Source of the DNA: Acidobacteriota bacterium
Lineage (GTDB): Bacteria > Acidobacteriota > Blastocatellia > Pyrinomonadales > Pyrinomonadaceae
Assembly (NCBI GenBank): GCA_029781855.1
Contig: JAKOVX010000025.1
Coordinates: 34,927 to 98,926, forward strand
Reading direction: 5' to 3'
DNA: 64,000 bases
The notes beneath the pieces are model-generated. The model did no database searches. It saw only the letters and a program-made list of their open reading frames with translations, and was not told the origin of the DNA. Below are positions 42,683 to 52,600 of this stretch, one piece after another; within the stretch, counting starts at the first letter, position 1, and every line of letters starts with the position of its first letter. Both the position numbers and the translations under genes were made by a program.

Positions 42683-43957
42683 ATGCCAATTAACGTTGGG
42701 ATCGCATTCGTTACTGGCCGCAAGCATTTTCAGAATGTTCTGCGTTCGTACGTGAACAATTGGCTCGAGCACGGGATCATCGAGAATCGGCTCGTGCGGC
42801 TCCACCTTTTCGTCGTCTACGATCTTCATTATTTCAATACCAACCCGAGCGATTATAAGAACATCCCGCGTGAGCTGGCGGAAATGGTCGATTCGATCAA
42901 TTTTTACGGCCGCGACGCGTTAAAGGAAGAAAGCCGTAAACTGATCCGCGAAGGCGTCATCGACGAATCCGAAGGCGACTTGCTTTTCGGTGACGGCTAC
43001 GCGAGGAAGCGAAATGCCGCTCTCTACTTCGCCGGCAAAAAGGGAATGGACCGGCTGCTGTTCATCGATGACGACGAATACCCGCTCGCCGTCTCACGCA
43101 ACCGATCGAACGAACTGATCTGGATGGGCCAGAGCGTCCTCGGCACGCACCTCCGGGCCGGCAATGACGCGGATATCACGCACGGCCATCACTGCGGTTA
43201 CATTTCGCCGATCCCGAAGCTCGAATTTAATCGTGACCTTTCGGAAACGGACTTTCGCCATTTCATCGATGCCACCAGCAACGACATCATTACGTGGGAA
43301 AGCGTTAAGAAAACGATCATTGGCAACAACGGCGTGACCTACGCGGACCAGAATATTCTAAGCCGAAGAATGACGTCAGAGGTCAAGGAGGTGATGGGAA
43401 TGAAGTTCATCTCCGGGGCAAATCTGTGCTTTAATCTGAAACGGCTCAAGAGCTTGCCGGCATTTTACAATCCGCCCGGCGCACGCGGCGAGGACGCGTT
43501 CATGTCAACGACGCTGACCGAACACAAGGTCGTCAAGGTGCCGTGTTACACGTTCCACGACGGCTTTCTGGAATACAAAAACATTCTGAACGGCGTCTTG
43601 CCGATCGAGCTCCGTGGCGTGGATGCACGACAGCCGGCTGTCCGCCTGCGATTCATCAAAGCTGCTATCGGCTGGATACGCTACAAACCGCTGCTTCTGC
43701 ACATTACCCAACCGGAGAATTACGAGGCGGTGATCGATGACATGACGGCAAAGCTCGATTCGTCGATACCGAAGCTGTGTAAATACTTCGACACCCGCCA
43801 GTTTGAGGAGATACTGTTCGAGCTCAAGCGATATGACCGGAATGTGCGCCGTCACCACCGGGCGTTCGAGGCGACGCGGGCCGCCTGGGCAAAAGTGACC
43901 GCGAACCTCCTGCCGGCTGCGAGGCCTGAGGCGGAAAACGTTTCCGCTGTCGTTTGA
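42683..43957 (+). CDS. glycosyltransferase-like protein (GT-A fold candidate)
   Basis: 424 residues, soluble. The N-terminus (INVGIAFVTGRKHFQNVLRS) is a Rossmann-like start. RLLFIDDDEYPLAV contains a DDD metal-binding motif typical of GT-A glycosyltransferases. Later HGHHCGYISPIP, MKFISGANLCFNL and GARGEDAFMSTTLTEHK, the last resembling the 'ED..' acceptor-side motif, support a transferase. A C-terminal helical region ends with EATRAAWAKVTANLL. The sugar donor and acceptor are unknown. It may be leaderless. Confidence 0.66.
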   Translation: MPINVGIAFVTGRKHFQNVLRSYVNNWLEHGIIENRLVRLHLFVVYDLHYFNTNPSDYKNIPRELAEMVDSINFYGRDALKEESRKLIREGVIDESEGDLLFGDGYARKRNAALYFAGKKGMDRLLFIDDDEYPLAVSRNRSNELIWMGQSVLGTHLRAGNDADITHGHHCGYISPIPKLEFNRDLSETDFRHFIDATSNDIITWESVKKTIIGNNGVTYADQNILSRRMTSEVKEVMGMKFISGANLCFNLKRLKSLPAFYNPPGARGEDAFMSTTLTEHKVVKVPCYTFHDGFLEYKNILNGVLPIELRGVDARQPAVRLRFIKAAIGWIRYKPLLLHITQPENYEAVIDDMTAKLDSSIPKLCKYFDTRQFEEILFELKRYDRNVRRHHRAFEATRAAWAKVTANLLPAARPEAENVSAVV

Positions 43958-44012
43958 CGTTATAATGACCCCGCGGGTCTTACCGCAGGCTTTAACCCGT
44001 CATTTCACTCCG

Positions 44013-45338
44013 CTACGAATACTGGGCTTTAGCGGCACCGTTTTTGACAAGATGCTCGATGACGCCGCAAAAGCGATCAAGTTCGCGAAGCGTCGTGAAT
44101 ATGTTGGGCGTGATCCGGATGCCCGAGAACTCGGCGTGGATTATCGGCGTAGCGATTATTTTATGCTTCGCCATCAAATATTCGGTGATCTTCAATGGGT
44201 CGCCGCCCTCGATTTTAAAATTGGCGATCGCGCAAAACTGGTCTGGTGAGAACGAAGTGTTAAAGCCGATACCGTCCAGTTTTTTCAGTCGGTTCATCCA
44301 GTAACTCGAAAGGTATCTAAGCCTCTCTTCTTTGCGTTTGGCTCCGATCGCATCGTGGTAAAGCAGTGCCTCGCCGATCGAGAGCCGTGTCGCGGACGAA
44401 TGTGTCCCGATCTCTTCAAATTTGCGAATATCGTCCTTGCCCTTATCGACCGATGCCATCAGCGGCCATACTTTCGAGATCTTGTCCTTTCGTACATAGA
44501 GCAAACCGGCTCCTTTCGGCGCGTACAGCCATTTGTGAAGGGAACTGCCGAAGTAATCGCATTGGAGGTCGTCACGTTTGAAATCGAGCTGAGCGAACGA
44601 ATGGGCGCCGTCCACGATCGTCTCGATCCCACGTGCGCGTGCCATCTCGCATATTTTACGAACAGGCATGATCTGGCCCGTGATGTTGACCATGTGCGAT
44701 ATGAGGATCACCTTGGTCCGCGGCGTGATCGCGGCTTCTATCGCGTTGACGATGTCGTCGGTGTTCTCCGGAGCCAGCGGTATCTTGACCAGCTTTACGG
44801 TCGGACCCTCGCGAGCCTCTCGCTGACGCAGCGCCGTGAGCATTCGCGGATAATCCTGCGTCGTTGAAATAACCTCGTCGCCCGATCTGAGATCGATCCC
44901 GAAGAGCAGTATTTGCAGTGCCTCGGACGCGTTGCGGGTAATGGCGATCTCGTTCGGGTCGCAGCCGAACAATCGGGCGAGTCCCGCGCGAATGGTCTCC
45001 GCCTGCGGTTCGAGCATCTGCCACATTGTGAAAGCGGTCGTGTCTTCCTGATGCTTGTAGCGATAGAAAGCCTCGGCGACCACCCTCGGACTCGGGCTGG
45101 TCCATCCGCTGTTGAGATTCAGATTGCTCCGAGAAATGGCAAACGAGTCGGCTATGACGGCCCAATACTGCTAATTCGCCGCAGCATCGGCGGGCGAAAG
45201 ACCGTCGACGATCTGCGATGCCGCCCGCACCTTTTGCAAGAGCCCCGCAACAGTCGGAGATAACAAGGCCATCAGCCCAAGGCCGCTGCCTGCCGACGCG
45301 AGCAGACGGCCTCGTGAAAGTTTTTGCACTGTGTCCAT
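44013..45338 (-). pseudogene. class V aminotransferase (isopenicillin-N-epimerase-like) split by an in-frame TAG
   Basis: The ATG at 45338 opens MDTVQKLSRGRLLASAG, a hydrophobic export-type leader, and SQIVDGLSPADAAAN. A TAG follows (45171-45173), then in the same frame QYWAVIADSFAISRSNLNLN and the whole enzyme to 44013. The body has EIAITRNASEALQI, VDGAHSFAQLDF and the PLP-binding Lys in SSLHKWLYAPKGAGLLY. With the TAG read as sense, 441 residues would form a complete protein. The downstream part alone would miss the first ~55 residues, including substrate-side elements. Probably a nonsense pseudogene; restart inside the frame is the alternative. Confidence 0.8.
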
Positions 45339-45486
45339 TGTACTGGGTTTGATGACCGGCGACTGCCGCGTGTTCGCCCCGGTGTCGAAGGTTCCCAAAT
45401 CATACCTGAAATTTGGGGTTCGTTCAAAAATCGTGTCGATCGGGGCGAGTTCCCGACACTTTGAAGAATTAGGACGCCAAATGGCT

Positions 45487-45492
45487 TATAAT
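45487..45492 (+). promoter_or_regulatory. TATAAT -10 element before the oxidoreductase alpha gene
   Basis: A perfect TATAAT lies 62 nt before the ATG at 45555. TTGAAG at 45461-45466 is 20 nt upstream of it, wider than usual. Confidence 0.4.
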
Positions 45493-45554
45493 CTTCACTT
45501 TTGAGGCTTTACGTAATATGATGTTTCTGTCTGCGCACAAGCGATTCTGCCCTT

Positions 45555-47387
45555 ATGGTTCAAGATCATAGCACCGTCGGTTCAGGCGGTAATTCACACT
45601 CAAAACTTAATGACTTTGTAGTCAGATTTGCAAACGTTAACGGCACGGGTTCGGCTTCGGCGAACGCTCTGTTTACCAAGGCCGTTTTCAGGATGGGAAT
45701 TCCGGTAACGCCGAAGAATATCTTTCCGTCCAATATACAGGGCCTGCCGACCTGGTACGAGGTGCGGGTCAATGAAAAGGGCTATCTCGGCCGCCGCGAG
45801 GGCATTGATCTGATGATCGCAGTGAATCCGCAGAGCATGGCCGATGACTATCACAAGGTCAGGACCGGCGGGTATTTTCTCTACGATAATTCAAAGCCGC
45901 TGCCGCCGACCTACGAGCGGCCCGACATCACGGAGATCGGCATCCCGCTGATGACGCTGTGCAACGCCGAATACACGGACGCACGGCAGAGGCAGCTGTT
46001 CAAGAACATTGTTTATATCGGAGCATTGTCGGTGCTCTGCGACATTGAGTTTTCGGTGCTGGAGGAACTGATCGGCGAGCAGTTCAAGGGCAAGGAAAAG
46101 CTGATCGAGCCGAATATCAAGGCTCTGAACATCGGCGTGAAATACGTTAAGGAAAATTTCGACTACCCGCTCGACTGCCGCGTCGAACGCCGCGACATGC
46201 TCGGCGACGCGATCCTGTTCAGCGGCAATTCGGCGTGCGGGCTCGGGGCGGTTTACGGCGGTGCGACGGTCGCCGCGTGGTACCCGATCACGCCGTCGAC
46301 GTCGGTCGTCGATGCCTTTACCAAGTACGCAGCCAAGTACCGCGTCGATGCCGAGACCGGCAAGAACAACTACGCGATCGTGCAGGCCGAAGACGAACTT
46401 GCCGCGATCGGGATGGTCATCGGTGCAAATTGGAACGGCGCGCGTTCGTTCACCGCGACCAGCGGCCCGGGCGTCAGCCTGATGAACGAATTCCTCGGCC
46501 TCGCCTATTACGCCGAGATCCCGACCGTCCTGATCGACGTTCAGCGAACGGGTCCGTCGACCGGAATGCCGACGCGGACACAGCAGTCCGACATTCTCGA
46601 ATGCGCGTACGCTTCGCACGGCGACACGCGGCATCCGCTGCTGTTTCCGGCATCGCCGAAGGAGTGTTTCGAGCTCGTCGCCGACTCATTCGACCTGGCA
46701 GAGGAGCTTCAAACGCCCGTGATCGTTATGACGGACCTCGATCTCGGAATGAACGACCATGTGACCGGGCCGCTCGTTTGGGACGACAAGCGAAAATACA
46801 AACGCGGCAAGGTGCTCGATGCCGCCGCTCTCGATGCGCTTGAGAGCTACGGCCGATATCTCGATTCGGACGGCGACGGCATTCCGTACCGCACGATCCC
46901 GGGCACGCATCCGACCAAGGGAGCGTTCGTCACCCGCGGTTCGTCCCGCGACGAAGGGGCGAGATATACCGAGGACGGAGCCGCGTACCGGCGAAATGTC
47001 GACCGCCTGATGCGTAAGTGGAACACGGCCAAAGAGATGATGCCGCAGCCGCTGTTTTTGCAAAAGAAGAACCGTTCGAAGTACGGCGTGATCTTTTTCG
47101 GCACCTCGACATTCGCTGCCGAGGAGGCGATCGAGATGCTCAGCGAGGATGGCGTAGAACTCGACGCAATGCGTGTCCGGTCGTTCCCGTTCGGCAAGGC
47201 GTTCGTCGATTTTGTCGATAATCACGAAAAGGTCTTCGTCATCGAACAGAACCGCGACGCTCAGTTCAAGAGCCTGATGATGATCGAACTCGGCACCAAC
47301 CCGGCGAAGCTCGTTTCGGTGCTGAACTACGACGGAACGCCGATCACCGCCGATGAGATCCTGGATCAGATCAAAACCGGCATGTAA
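45555..47387 (+). CDS. 2-oxoacid:acceptor oxidoreductase, alpha subunit with fused gamma domain
   Basis: 610 residues. The first ~200 are the gamma domain (VRFANVNGTGSASANALFTK, YEVRVNEKGYLGRR). From ~215 the alpha domain follows: LFSGNSACGLGAVYGGATVA, AAWYPITPSTSVVDAF, VQAEDELAAIGMVIGANWNG, ATSGPGVSLMNEFLGLAYY and RTGPSTGMPTRTQQSD, the last being the classic 'TGPST' loop. With the beta subunit it would oxidatively decarboxylate a 2-oxoacid such as 2-oxoglutarate or pyruvate and reduce ferredoxin. The beta gene is 1.1 kb away, beyond two toxin-antitoxin modules. The last 31 nt of conserved sequence is repeated at 47899. Confidence 0.93.
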   Translation: MVQDHSTVGSGGNSHSKLNDFVVRFANVNGTGSASANALFTKAVFRMGIPVTPKNIFPSNIQGLPTWYEVRVNEKGYLGRREGIDLMIAVNPQSMADDYHKVRTGGYFLYDNSKPLPPTYERPDITEIGIPLMTLCNAEYTDARQRQLFKNIVYIGALSVLCDIEFSVLEELIGEQFKGKEKLIEPNIKALNIGVKYVKENFDYPLDCRVERRDMLGDAILFSGNSACGLGAVYGGATVAAWYPITPSTSVVDAFTKYAAKYRVDAETGKNNYAIVQAEDELAAIGMVIGANWNGARSFTATSGPGVSLMNEFLGLAYYAEIPTVLIDVQRTGPSTGMPTRTQQSDILECAYASHGDTRHPLLFPASPKECFELVADSFDLAEELQTPVIVMTDLDLGMNDHVTGPLVWDDKRKYKRGKVLDAAALDALESYGRYLDSDGDGIPYRTIPGTHPTKGAFVTRGSSRDEGARYTEDGAAYRRNVDRLMRKWNTAKEMMPQPLFLQKKNRSKYGVIFFGTSTFAAEEAIEMLSEDGVELDAMRVRSFPFGKAFVDFVDNHEKVFVIEQNRDAQFKSLMMIELGTNPAKLVSVLNYDGTPITADEILDQIKTGM

Positions 47388-47392
47388 GAAAT

Positions 47393-47691
47393 ATGCGTTA
47401 CGATTTTGAATGGGATCCGAAAAAACAGCGGCGGCCAACATCCGTAAGCACAAAGTCAGTTTCGAACGTGGAGCCTCGATCTTCCGCGATCCGAACTTAC
47501 TGTCGATCCCGGATGACGAACATAGCGAGCTTGAAGAGAGATGGATCACTATGGGGATGGATGCGACCGGAGTACTATTGGTGCTTTCACACAAATTCGA
47601 AAGCTTAAATAGATCAAGTTCGCGGATCAGGATCATCTCGGCGAGAAAGGCAACGAGGAAAGAAACAGAACAATATGAAAAAGGAATATGA
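47393..47691 (+). pseudogene. BrnT-like toxin gene with a one-base frameshift
   Basis: The start at 47393 reads MRYDFEWDPKK, the usual BrnT opening. After a run of six A the frame goes wrong. From 47410 the other frame carries AAANIRKHKVSFERGASIFR then DPNLLSIPDDEHSE, and RIRIISARKATRKETEQYE, the normal remainder of a BrnT RNase-like toxin. One more A in the A6 run would fuse the two. It is therefore either inactivated, a sequencing error in a homopolymer, or switchable by slippage. The antitoxin overlaps its end. Confidence 0.85.
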
Positions 47692-47869
47692 TTTTTCAAA
47701 AGGGGTTCGAGGCAAATTTCACAATTCGGATGGTGAATTCAATCTACCGATATATCTGGAACCTGAAATAGCTGAATTTGTTCAGAAACTTTCTACCGAG
47801 AAGAAGATCGATAGGAACAAGTTAGTAAATCGGCTCCTGAAGAAGGACATGGAGATCATTGATCTATGA
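47675..47869 (+). CDS. BrnA-like antitoxin
   Basis: 64 residues; the ATG lies inside the last codons of the toxin gene (17-nt overlap). The sequence MKKEYDFSKGVRGKF, then FNLPIYLEPEIAEFVQKLST and RNKLVNRLLKKDMEII, is that of the small antitoxin with a strand-helix-helix DNA-binding part that accompanies BrnT-type toxins. It should neutralise the toxin and repress the pair. It is intact although the toxin frame is broken. Confidence 0.82.
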   Translation: MKKEYDFSKGVRGKFHNSDGEFNLPIYLEPEIAEFVQKLSTEKKIDRNKLVNRLLKKDMEIIDL

Positions 47870-47898
47870 ACTTCTCCGTTCTGAACGATGACGTATGT

Positions 47899-47929
47899 CG
47901 ATCACGGCCGATGAGATCCTGGATCAGAT
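47899..47929 (+). repeat. duplicated 3' end of the alpha-subunit gene
   Basis: 31 bp matching 47341-47371 at 30 of 31 positions (the one difference is C to G at the eighth base). It lies directly behind the BrnT/BrnA pair, so the two copies bracket that module. Confidence 0.88.
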
Positions 47930-48031
47930 ACGGCCAAATTTGGAAAGTTAGCGGCACATGTGTTGACCTCGTCGCCGTCGGAAAGAAGAATATTAGATTC
48001 AATCGTTGAGGGCGGGTGTTAGAATATCGAT

Positions 48032-48304
48032 ATGTCGGGAAATTTCATATTAAGCGATTATGTCGAGGTGGCCCTTGAGCAGGCCGAGTACGACAAGCTC
48101 GACGACGACACGTTCGCCGGGCGTATTCCGTCGTGTAAAGGTGTCGTAGCTTTTGCAGGGACGTTGCGCGAGTGTGAAAACGAGCTTCGTTCGACGCTCG
48201 AAGACTGGGTTTTGGTCGGCTTAAAACTGGGCCACGAATTGCCGGTCCTGGCGAATATCAATCTCAATAGAACGCCCGCGTATGAGCCAGTGGAATCCGT
48301 GTAA
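48032..48304 (+). CDS. hicB: HicB-family antitoxin
   Basis: 90 residues. VEVALEQAEYDKLDDDTFAG and IPSCKGVVAFAGTLRECENE then LRSTLEDWVLVGLKLGHELP correspond to the partially degraded RNase-H-like fold of HicB. It lacks an obvious C-terminal DNA-binding helix region beyond residue 75. The toxin gene overlaps its end by 23 nt, with the antitoxin first. HicB binds and blocks HicA and usually autoregulates the operon. It sits between the two subunit genes of the oxidoreductase. Confidence 0.85.
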   Translation: MSGNFILSDYVEVALEQAEYDKLDDDTFAGRIPSCKGVVAFAGTLRECENELRSTLEDWVLVGLKLGHELPVLANINLNRTPAYEPVESV

Positions 48305-48515
48305 GCGAACTGACTTTATAAGAAAATTGCGACGGCTCGGATTTGACGGGCCATATTCAGGGTCGAAACACCAATTTTTGATATTTGGTGACCATCGGCT
48401 GACAGTGCCTTCGAATTCCGAATATTCGGTGCCACAGTTGAAAATGATGTTGCGCGAGGCAGCTGAGATCTTAGGCCGAAATATTGAAGCAAACGAGTGG
48501 AACAACCTTAAATGA
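48282..48515 (+). CDS. hicA: HicA-family mRNA interferase toxin
   Basis: 77 residues. The double-stranded-RNA-binding-like fold is seen as KRTDFIRKLRRLGFDGPYSG, then SKHQFLIFGDHRLTVPSN; the His in SKHQF is the catalytic residue of the family. QLKMMLREAAEI follows. HicA cuts mRNA when free of HicB. The start overlaps hicB and the end overlaps the beta-subunit gene by 4 nt (ATGA), so translation of the beta subunit is coupled to hicA. Confidence 0.85.
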   Translation: MSQWNPCKRTDFIRKLRRLGFDGPYSGSKHQFLIFGDHRLTVPSNSEYSVPQLKMMLREAAEILGRNIEANEWNNLK

Positions 48516-49564
48516 GTTACGTAAAACCAGCATTCAGACATCCGGGACTGCCCAAGAACGACCTTGGGTACACGGTCGATTTTTATGAGGGATCGCTTTC
48601 GACGCTGTGCGCCGGGTGCGGGCACGACGGCATTTCGGCGGCGATCGCGCAGGCGTGTTTCGAGATGAACATCGAACCGCACAAGGTGGCAAAGATGTCC
48701 GGCATTGGCTGTTCGTCGAAGACACCGGCGTATTTTCTCAATAATTCGCACGGTTTCAACTCGGTCCACGGCCGTATGCCGTCGGTGGCGACGGGAGCCA
48801 ATCTGGCGAACCGCGACCTGATCTACTTCGGGGTTTCGGGCGACGGCGACACGGCGTCGATCGGGATGGGACAGTTCGTGCACGTCATCCGGCGAAACCT
48901 GAACATGGTCTATCTGGTGATGAACAACGGCTGTTACGGGTTGACGAAAGGCCAGGATTCAGCGACCGCCGACGTCGGGTCGAAAAGCAAGGCAGGCTCG
49001 GTGAACATGTTCGAAGCGATCGATCTCGCGAGCCTCGCGATCGAGCTCGGGGCGACGTTCGTTGCGCAAAGCTTTTCGGGCGACAAAGGCCAGCTCATCC
49101 CGCTCATCAAGGCAGCGACGAGCCATCCGGGCTTTGCGTTCATCAACGTCATCAGCCCCTGCGTCACGTTCAACAACAATCCCGGCTCGACCAAATCGTA
49201 CGATTACGTCCGCGAACACATGGACGCGACGGCGACATTCGATTTTGTGCCCTACATGAAGGAGATCACCGCGACATACGAAGAGGGAACTGTCGAGGCG
49301 GTCCCGATGCACGACGGCTCGGTCATCCGCCTGCACAAGATCGAAAAGGACTGGGACCCGCTCAACCGTATCTCGGCGATCAACGCCGTCCAGCACGCAC
49401 GCGTAAAAGGCGAGATCCTGACCGGCCTGCTCTACATCGATCCGGAGACGACCGATCTGCACAAGATGATCGAGACGAACCAACGTCCGCTCAATTCGCT
49501 CAGCGAGGCGGAATTGTGCCCCGGATCGAAGGCACTCGCCAAGCTCAACGCGAGCCTGCGGTAA
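48512..49564 (+). CDS. 2-oxoacid:acceptor oxidoreductase, beta subunit
   Basis: 350 residues. The thiamine-diphosphate site is YFGVSGDGDTASIGMGQF followed by NNGCYGLTKGQDSAT. CAGCGHDGISAAIAQACF at the N-terminus and MSGIGCSSKTPAYFLNN are the [4Fe-4S]- and TPP-linked motifs of this subunit. It pairs with the alpha/gamma protein at 45555-47387. The start codon overlaps the hicA stop, so its expression depends on the inserted module's message. No dedicated ferredoxin subunit is adjacent. Confidence 0.94.
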   Translation: MSYVKPAFRHPGLPKNDLGYTVDFYEGSLSTLCAGCGHDGISAAIAQACFEMNIEPHKVAKMSGIGCSSKTPAYFLNNSHGFNSVHGRMPSVATGANLANRDLIYFGVSGDGDTASIGMGQFVHVIRRNLNMVYLVMNNGCYGLTKGQDSATADVGSKSKAGSVNMFEAIDLASLAIELGATFVAQSFSGDKGQLIPLIKAATSHPGFAFINVISPCVTFNNNPGSTKSYDYVREHMDATATFDFVPYMKEITATYEEGTVEAVPMHDGSVIRLHKIEKDWDPLNRISAINAVQHARVKGEILTGLLYIDPETTDLHKMIETNQRPLNSLSEAELCPGSKALAKLNASLR

Positions 49565-49643
49565 GGAACTGTCTGAAATATTACGCGAGTGTTAAAGAAC
49601 TGCGGTCATTTTGCGACTTAGAGACTGAGTCATGCTCCCGTCA

Positions 49644-52600
49644 TCAATCTGTGAAGTACGGACACTTTGCGGCGGTGTCGATCTCGAGGCGATTTGATAT
49701 TTCCGATTCGATCGCGAGTAATTCGTCGGCTTTTGCGTCATCTCCCAGGCTTCGTTTGTGATGTTCCAGATTGCGAATGGCAAGGGCGTAATTAGCCTCC
49801 ATTCCGAGCCTTTCATTCATTTCCAGGCTTTTTTGGAAACAATCGTCTGCCGTTAATTCCTCGGTGCCAACCAGTATCTTTTCCCCCAGACACGACGCCG
49901 TAACACCCAACAGGCGCCACGCTTCGCCGATGGCTTCCTGATTATCAGTTTCTTCCGACAACGAGAGCGATCGTTGTGCTTTTTCTAAAGCCTCTTCGTA
50001 TTTACCTTGACCGACCAATGCTTCGGCGAGGAAACGGTACATTTCCGAAACGAGAAAATGCCCCTTATCGCCGACATCGCCGATCAGAGATCTCAGCTGT
50101 TCTTCGCAATACGCATATTCGCCCAACAGGACCTTTGCCCCGTAAATATTGCTCAGGATCATTATCTCGCCGGCCTTGTTTCCAATGTCGCGGGAAATTT
50201 GAAGGGCCTCTTCATAATAATTTATTGCCTCAGATGGATCTCCCTTCAGATACGACTGGAAACCAAGGCTATTCAGCCCATTGCCCGCAGTCTTCAGGTC
50301 CCCTATCTCAAACGCGATCTCCACCTCTTCCTTTTCAAATTCCATCGCTTCCTTGATTCTACCGAGATACATGTTCGCCCCGGCCAGGAGGTGGAGTATA
50401 TTTACCCGGGCAGCTGATGTTATAGCTCCACGTTCGGACAGTATTTTGGAGGAGCTTTCTATTAGCAATATGGCTTCTTCGAATTGTGCCAATGACATCA
50501 TCGCCCGTGCTTGCCGATAAAATCCGGCAGCGAGCAGGAAATTGGCATCCTTCGAGGAAACGAGATCTTTGTCACCTGCTAAACGGACTATTTCGATCGC
50601 GGACTCGAGTGATTTCCGCGTTTCCCCCAATTCAAATTGAGTTATGCTGAGTCCCCAGTAGGCGTACGCTTGGCCAATTCTGCTTTCTTGGACCTTGGCC
50701 ATTTCCAGCACTTTGTTGAACGCCGCGAGCGCTTCAGGGAATCTCGCCTGAAGGTCCAGAACCCTCGCAAATCCGTGATGCCATTTCATCGCCTGTTCGG
50801 GGGTCAAGATCACCGTCGCGTTGCCGAGCGAAACGGAATTCCACGCGCCCAGGGCTTTCGCATAATAGTTTTCTGCCGCATCCAGGGCATAATTCCGGCG
50901 TGCGGCCTCAGCTGCTCTGCCAAACCATTCGGCCGAACGCTCGACTTCGCCGCCCTTTTCAAAATGTTCCGCAATGACGGCCAGGTATTCATTTCGGCGT
51001 TCCACCTTGGTGCGGACCAGTGATTCGGCGGTTTGCAGATGCCAATTTTGCCGTTCTTCGAGAAGGATCGTCTCGTATGTTACGTCGCACAGGAGGGCAT
51101 GCTTAAAAGAATATTCAGCAGAATCATTTAGCGCCGAAGTTTCTTTTTGAAAGATCAGCTCCTTTTTGCGCAGAGCTTCCAGAGCAGCCGGCAGATCCAC
51201 GCCGTCTCCCAAGTCCTCGAGCGTGGTGTTCCAAAACTCGCGTCCTACGACCGATGCACGCTGCAAAACCCGCCGTTCGGCCTCAGACAATCGGTCAAGC
51301 CTCGACTGCAGGACGCCTGTAAGTGTCTGTGGAATATGGATGTTATCGACTTTTTCGGGATCAATCTTCCATCGTTCGTCCGATGTATCGATCACGCCTT
51401 CCTCGATGAACATCTTGACGAGTTCCTCGACATAAAAGGGATTGCCCGCGGTTTTGGCGACCAATAGCTCCTTAAGCTGCGGCGGTATGCCGCCGGCCTT
51501 TTCGAGAATATCGGAAATAAGCGAACCCGTTTCTCGTTTTGTAAGCGGTAGAAGTCGGATCCGGCTCCAGTTCTCCCTTCCTTCGCCCCAATGCGGCCTT
51601 CGCTCAAAAAGCGTCAACCGGGCAAATCCGCAGATCAAAATGGGGGACTTCTTGCATTCGAGCGAAATGGTATCCAGAAAGTTAAGCGATTCATCATCTG
51701 CCCAATGCAGATCGTCCAGATAAAATACCGACGGATGTTTTTGGGAGACCGAACTGAAGAACTGCGACGCATAAAGGACGGCCCGATCCTGCACTTGTTT
51801 TTCACTTTCGACCAGCCCGGAAATATGGCGAGAGCCGCTAAAATCAAGCCCGATCAATTGTCCGATGAAGTGGGCCTTCATCTCACGATCCGACCCGTTT
51901 CCAAAGCGGCCGGTGATGTCGCTCGTCATTTCCAAAATGCCCTGGACAAATTTTTCACGGGCAACCGCCAGCGAGTCTTTTTCCTGAATATCGAATCGAA
52001 AGAGAAAAATTTCCCTTAGCAAGGAAAACGGCTGGCCCTGCATTGATTCGAGCGCACGTGCCTTGAACACGAAAAACCTGTCCGGCAAAAGATCGACCCT
52101 GTCGTAAAATTCATACAAAAGTCGGGATTTGCCCAGTCCCGCTTCGCCCAATACAGTTACGACGTGAAGTTCCCGGTCCTCCTTAGCCGCCTCGAGGGCG
52201 GAGAGCATTTTTGTCAGTTCTGCGTCACGGCCGACCATTAATGTCTCAACACCTTCGACACCGCGCGTCTCGCTTCTAAAGACCCTCGGTTTCACGGCTT
52301 TGATCGAGTAGACCTTCGACGCCTTCGCGTAGCGAAGGCTCAAAGGTTTGGAGCTCGGAGTGACCTCTTCAACCTGGAAGACCCCTCGAATATGGCGGTA
52401 CGTTTCATGCGAAACGAGGACCTCGCCCGCATTGGTTGCGGAGATGAGCCGTTTTGCAACGTTCACGGCCGAACCGCTCGTCATGAACTCGCCGGTGGAT
52501 CTACTGATTCCGACCAGGACCGTTCCGGTGCTGATGCCGATCTTAAGGAATCGGGCCTTTTTCAACCTGTCTTTTTCTTCCGGCGAAAGGGAGATCTCGC

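Noticed and set aside
29530..45338. TAG read as a sense codon in this organism
   Set aside because: TAG ends clearly complete genes here (stops at 1511, 25683 and 26583), so two amber-interrupted genes are better explained as nonsense changes.
46686..47699. 337-residue open frame on the minus strand
   Set aside because: It covers the end of the alpha-subunit gene and the toxin-antitoxin pair; no protein motif, antisense composition.
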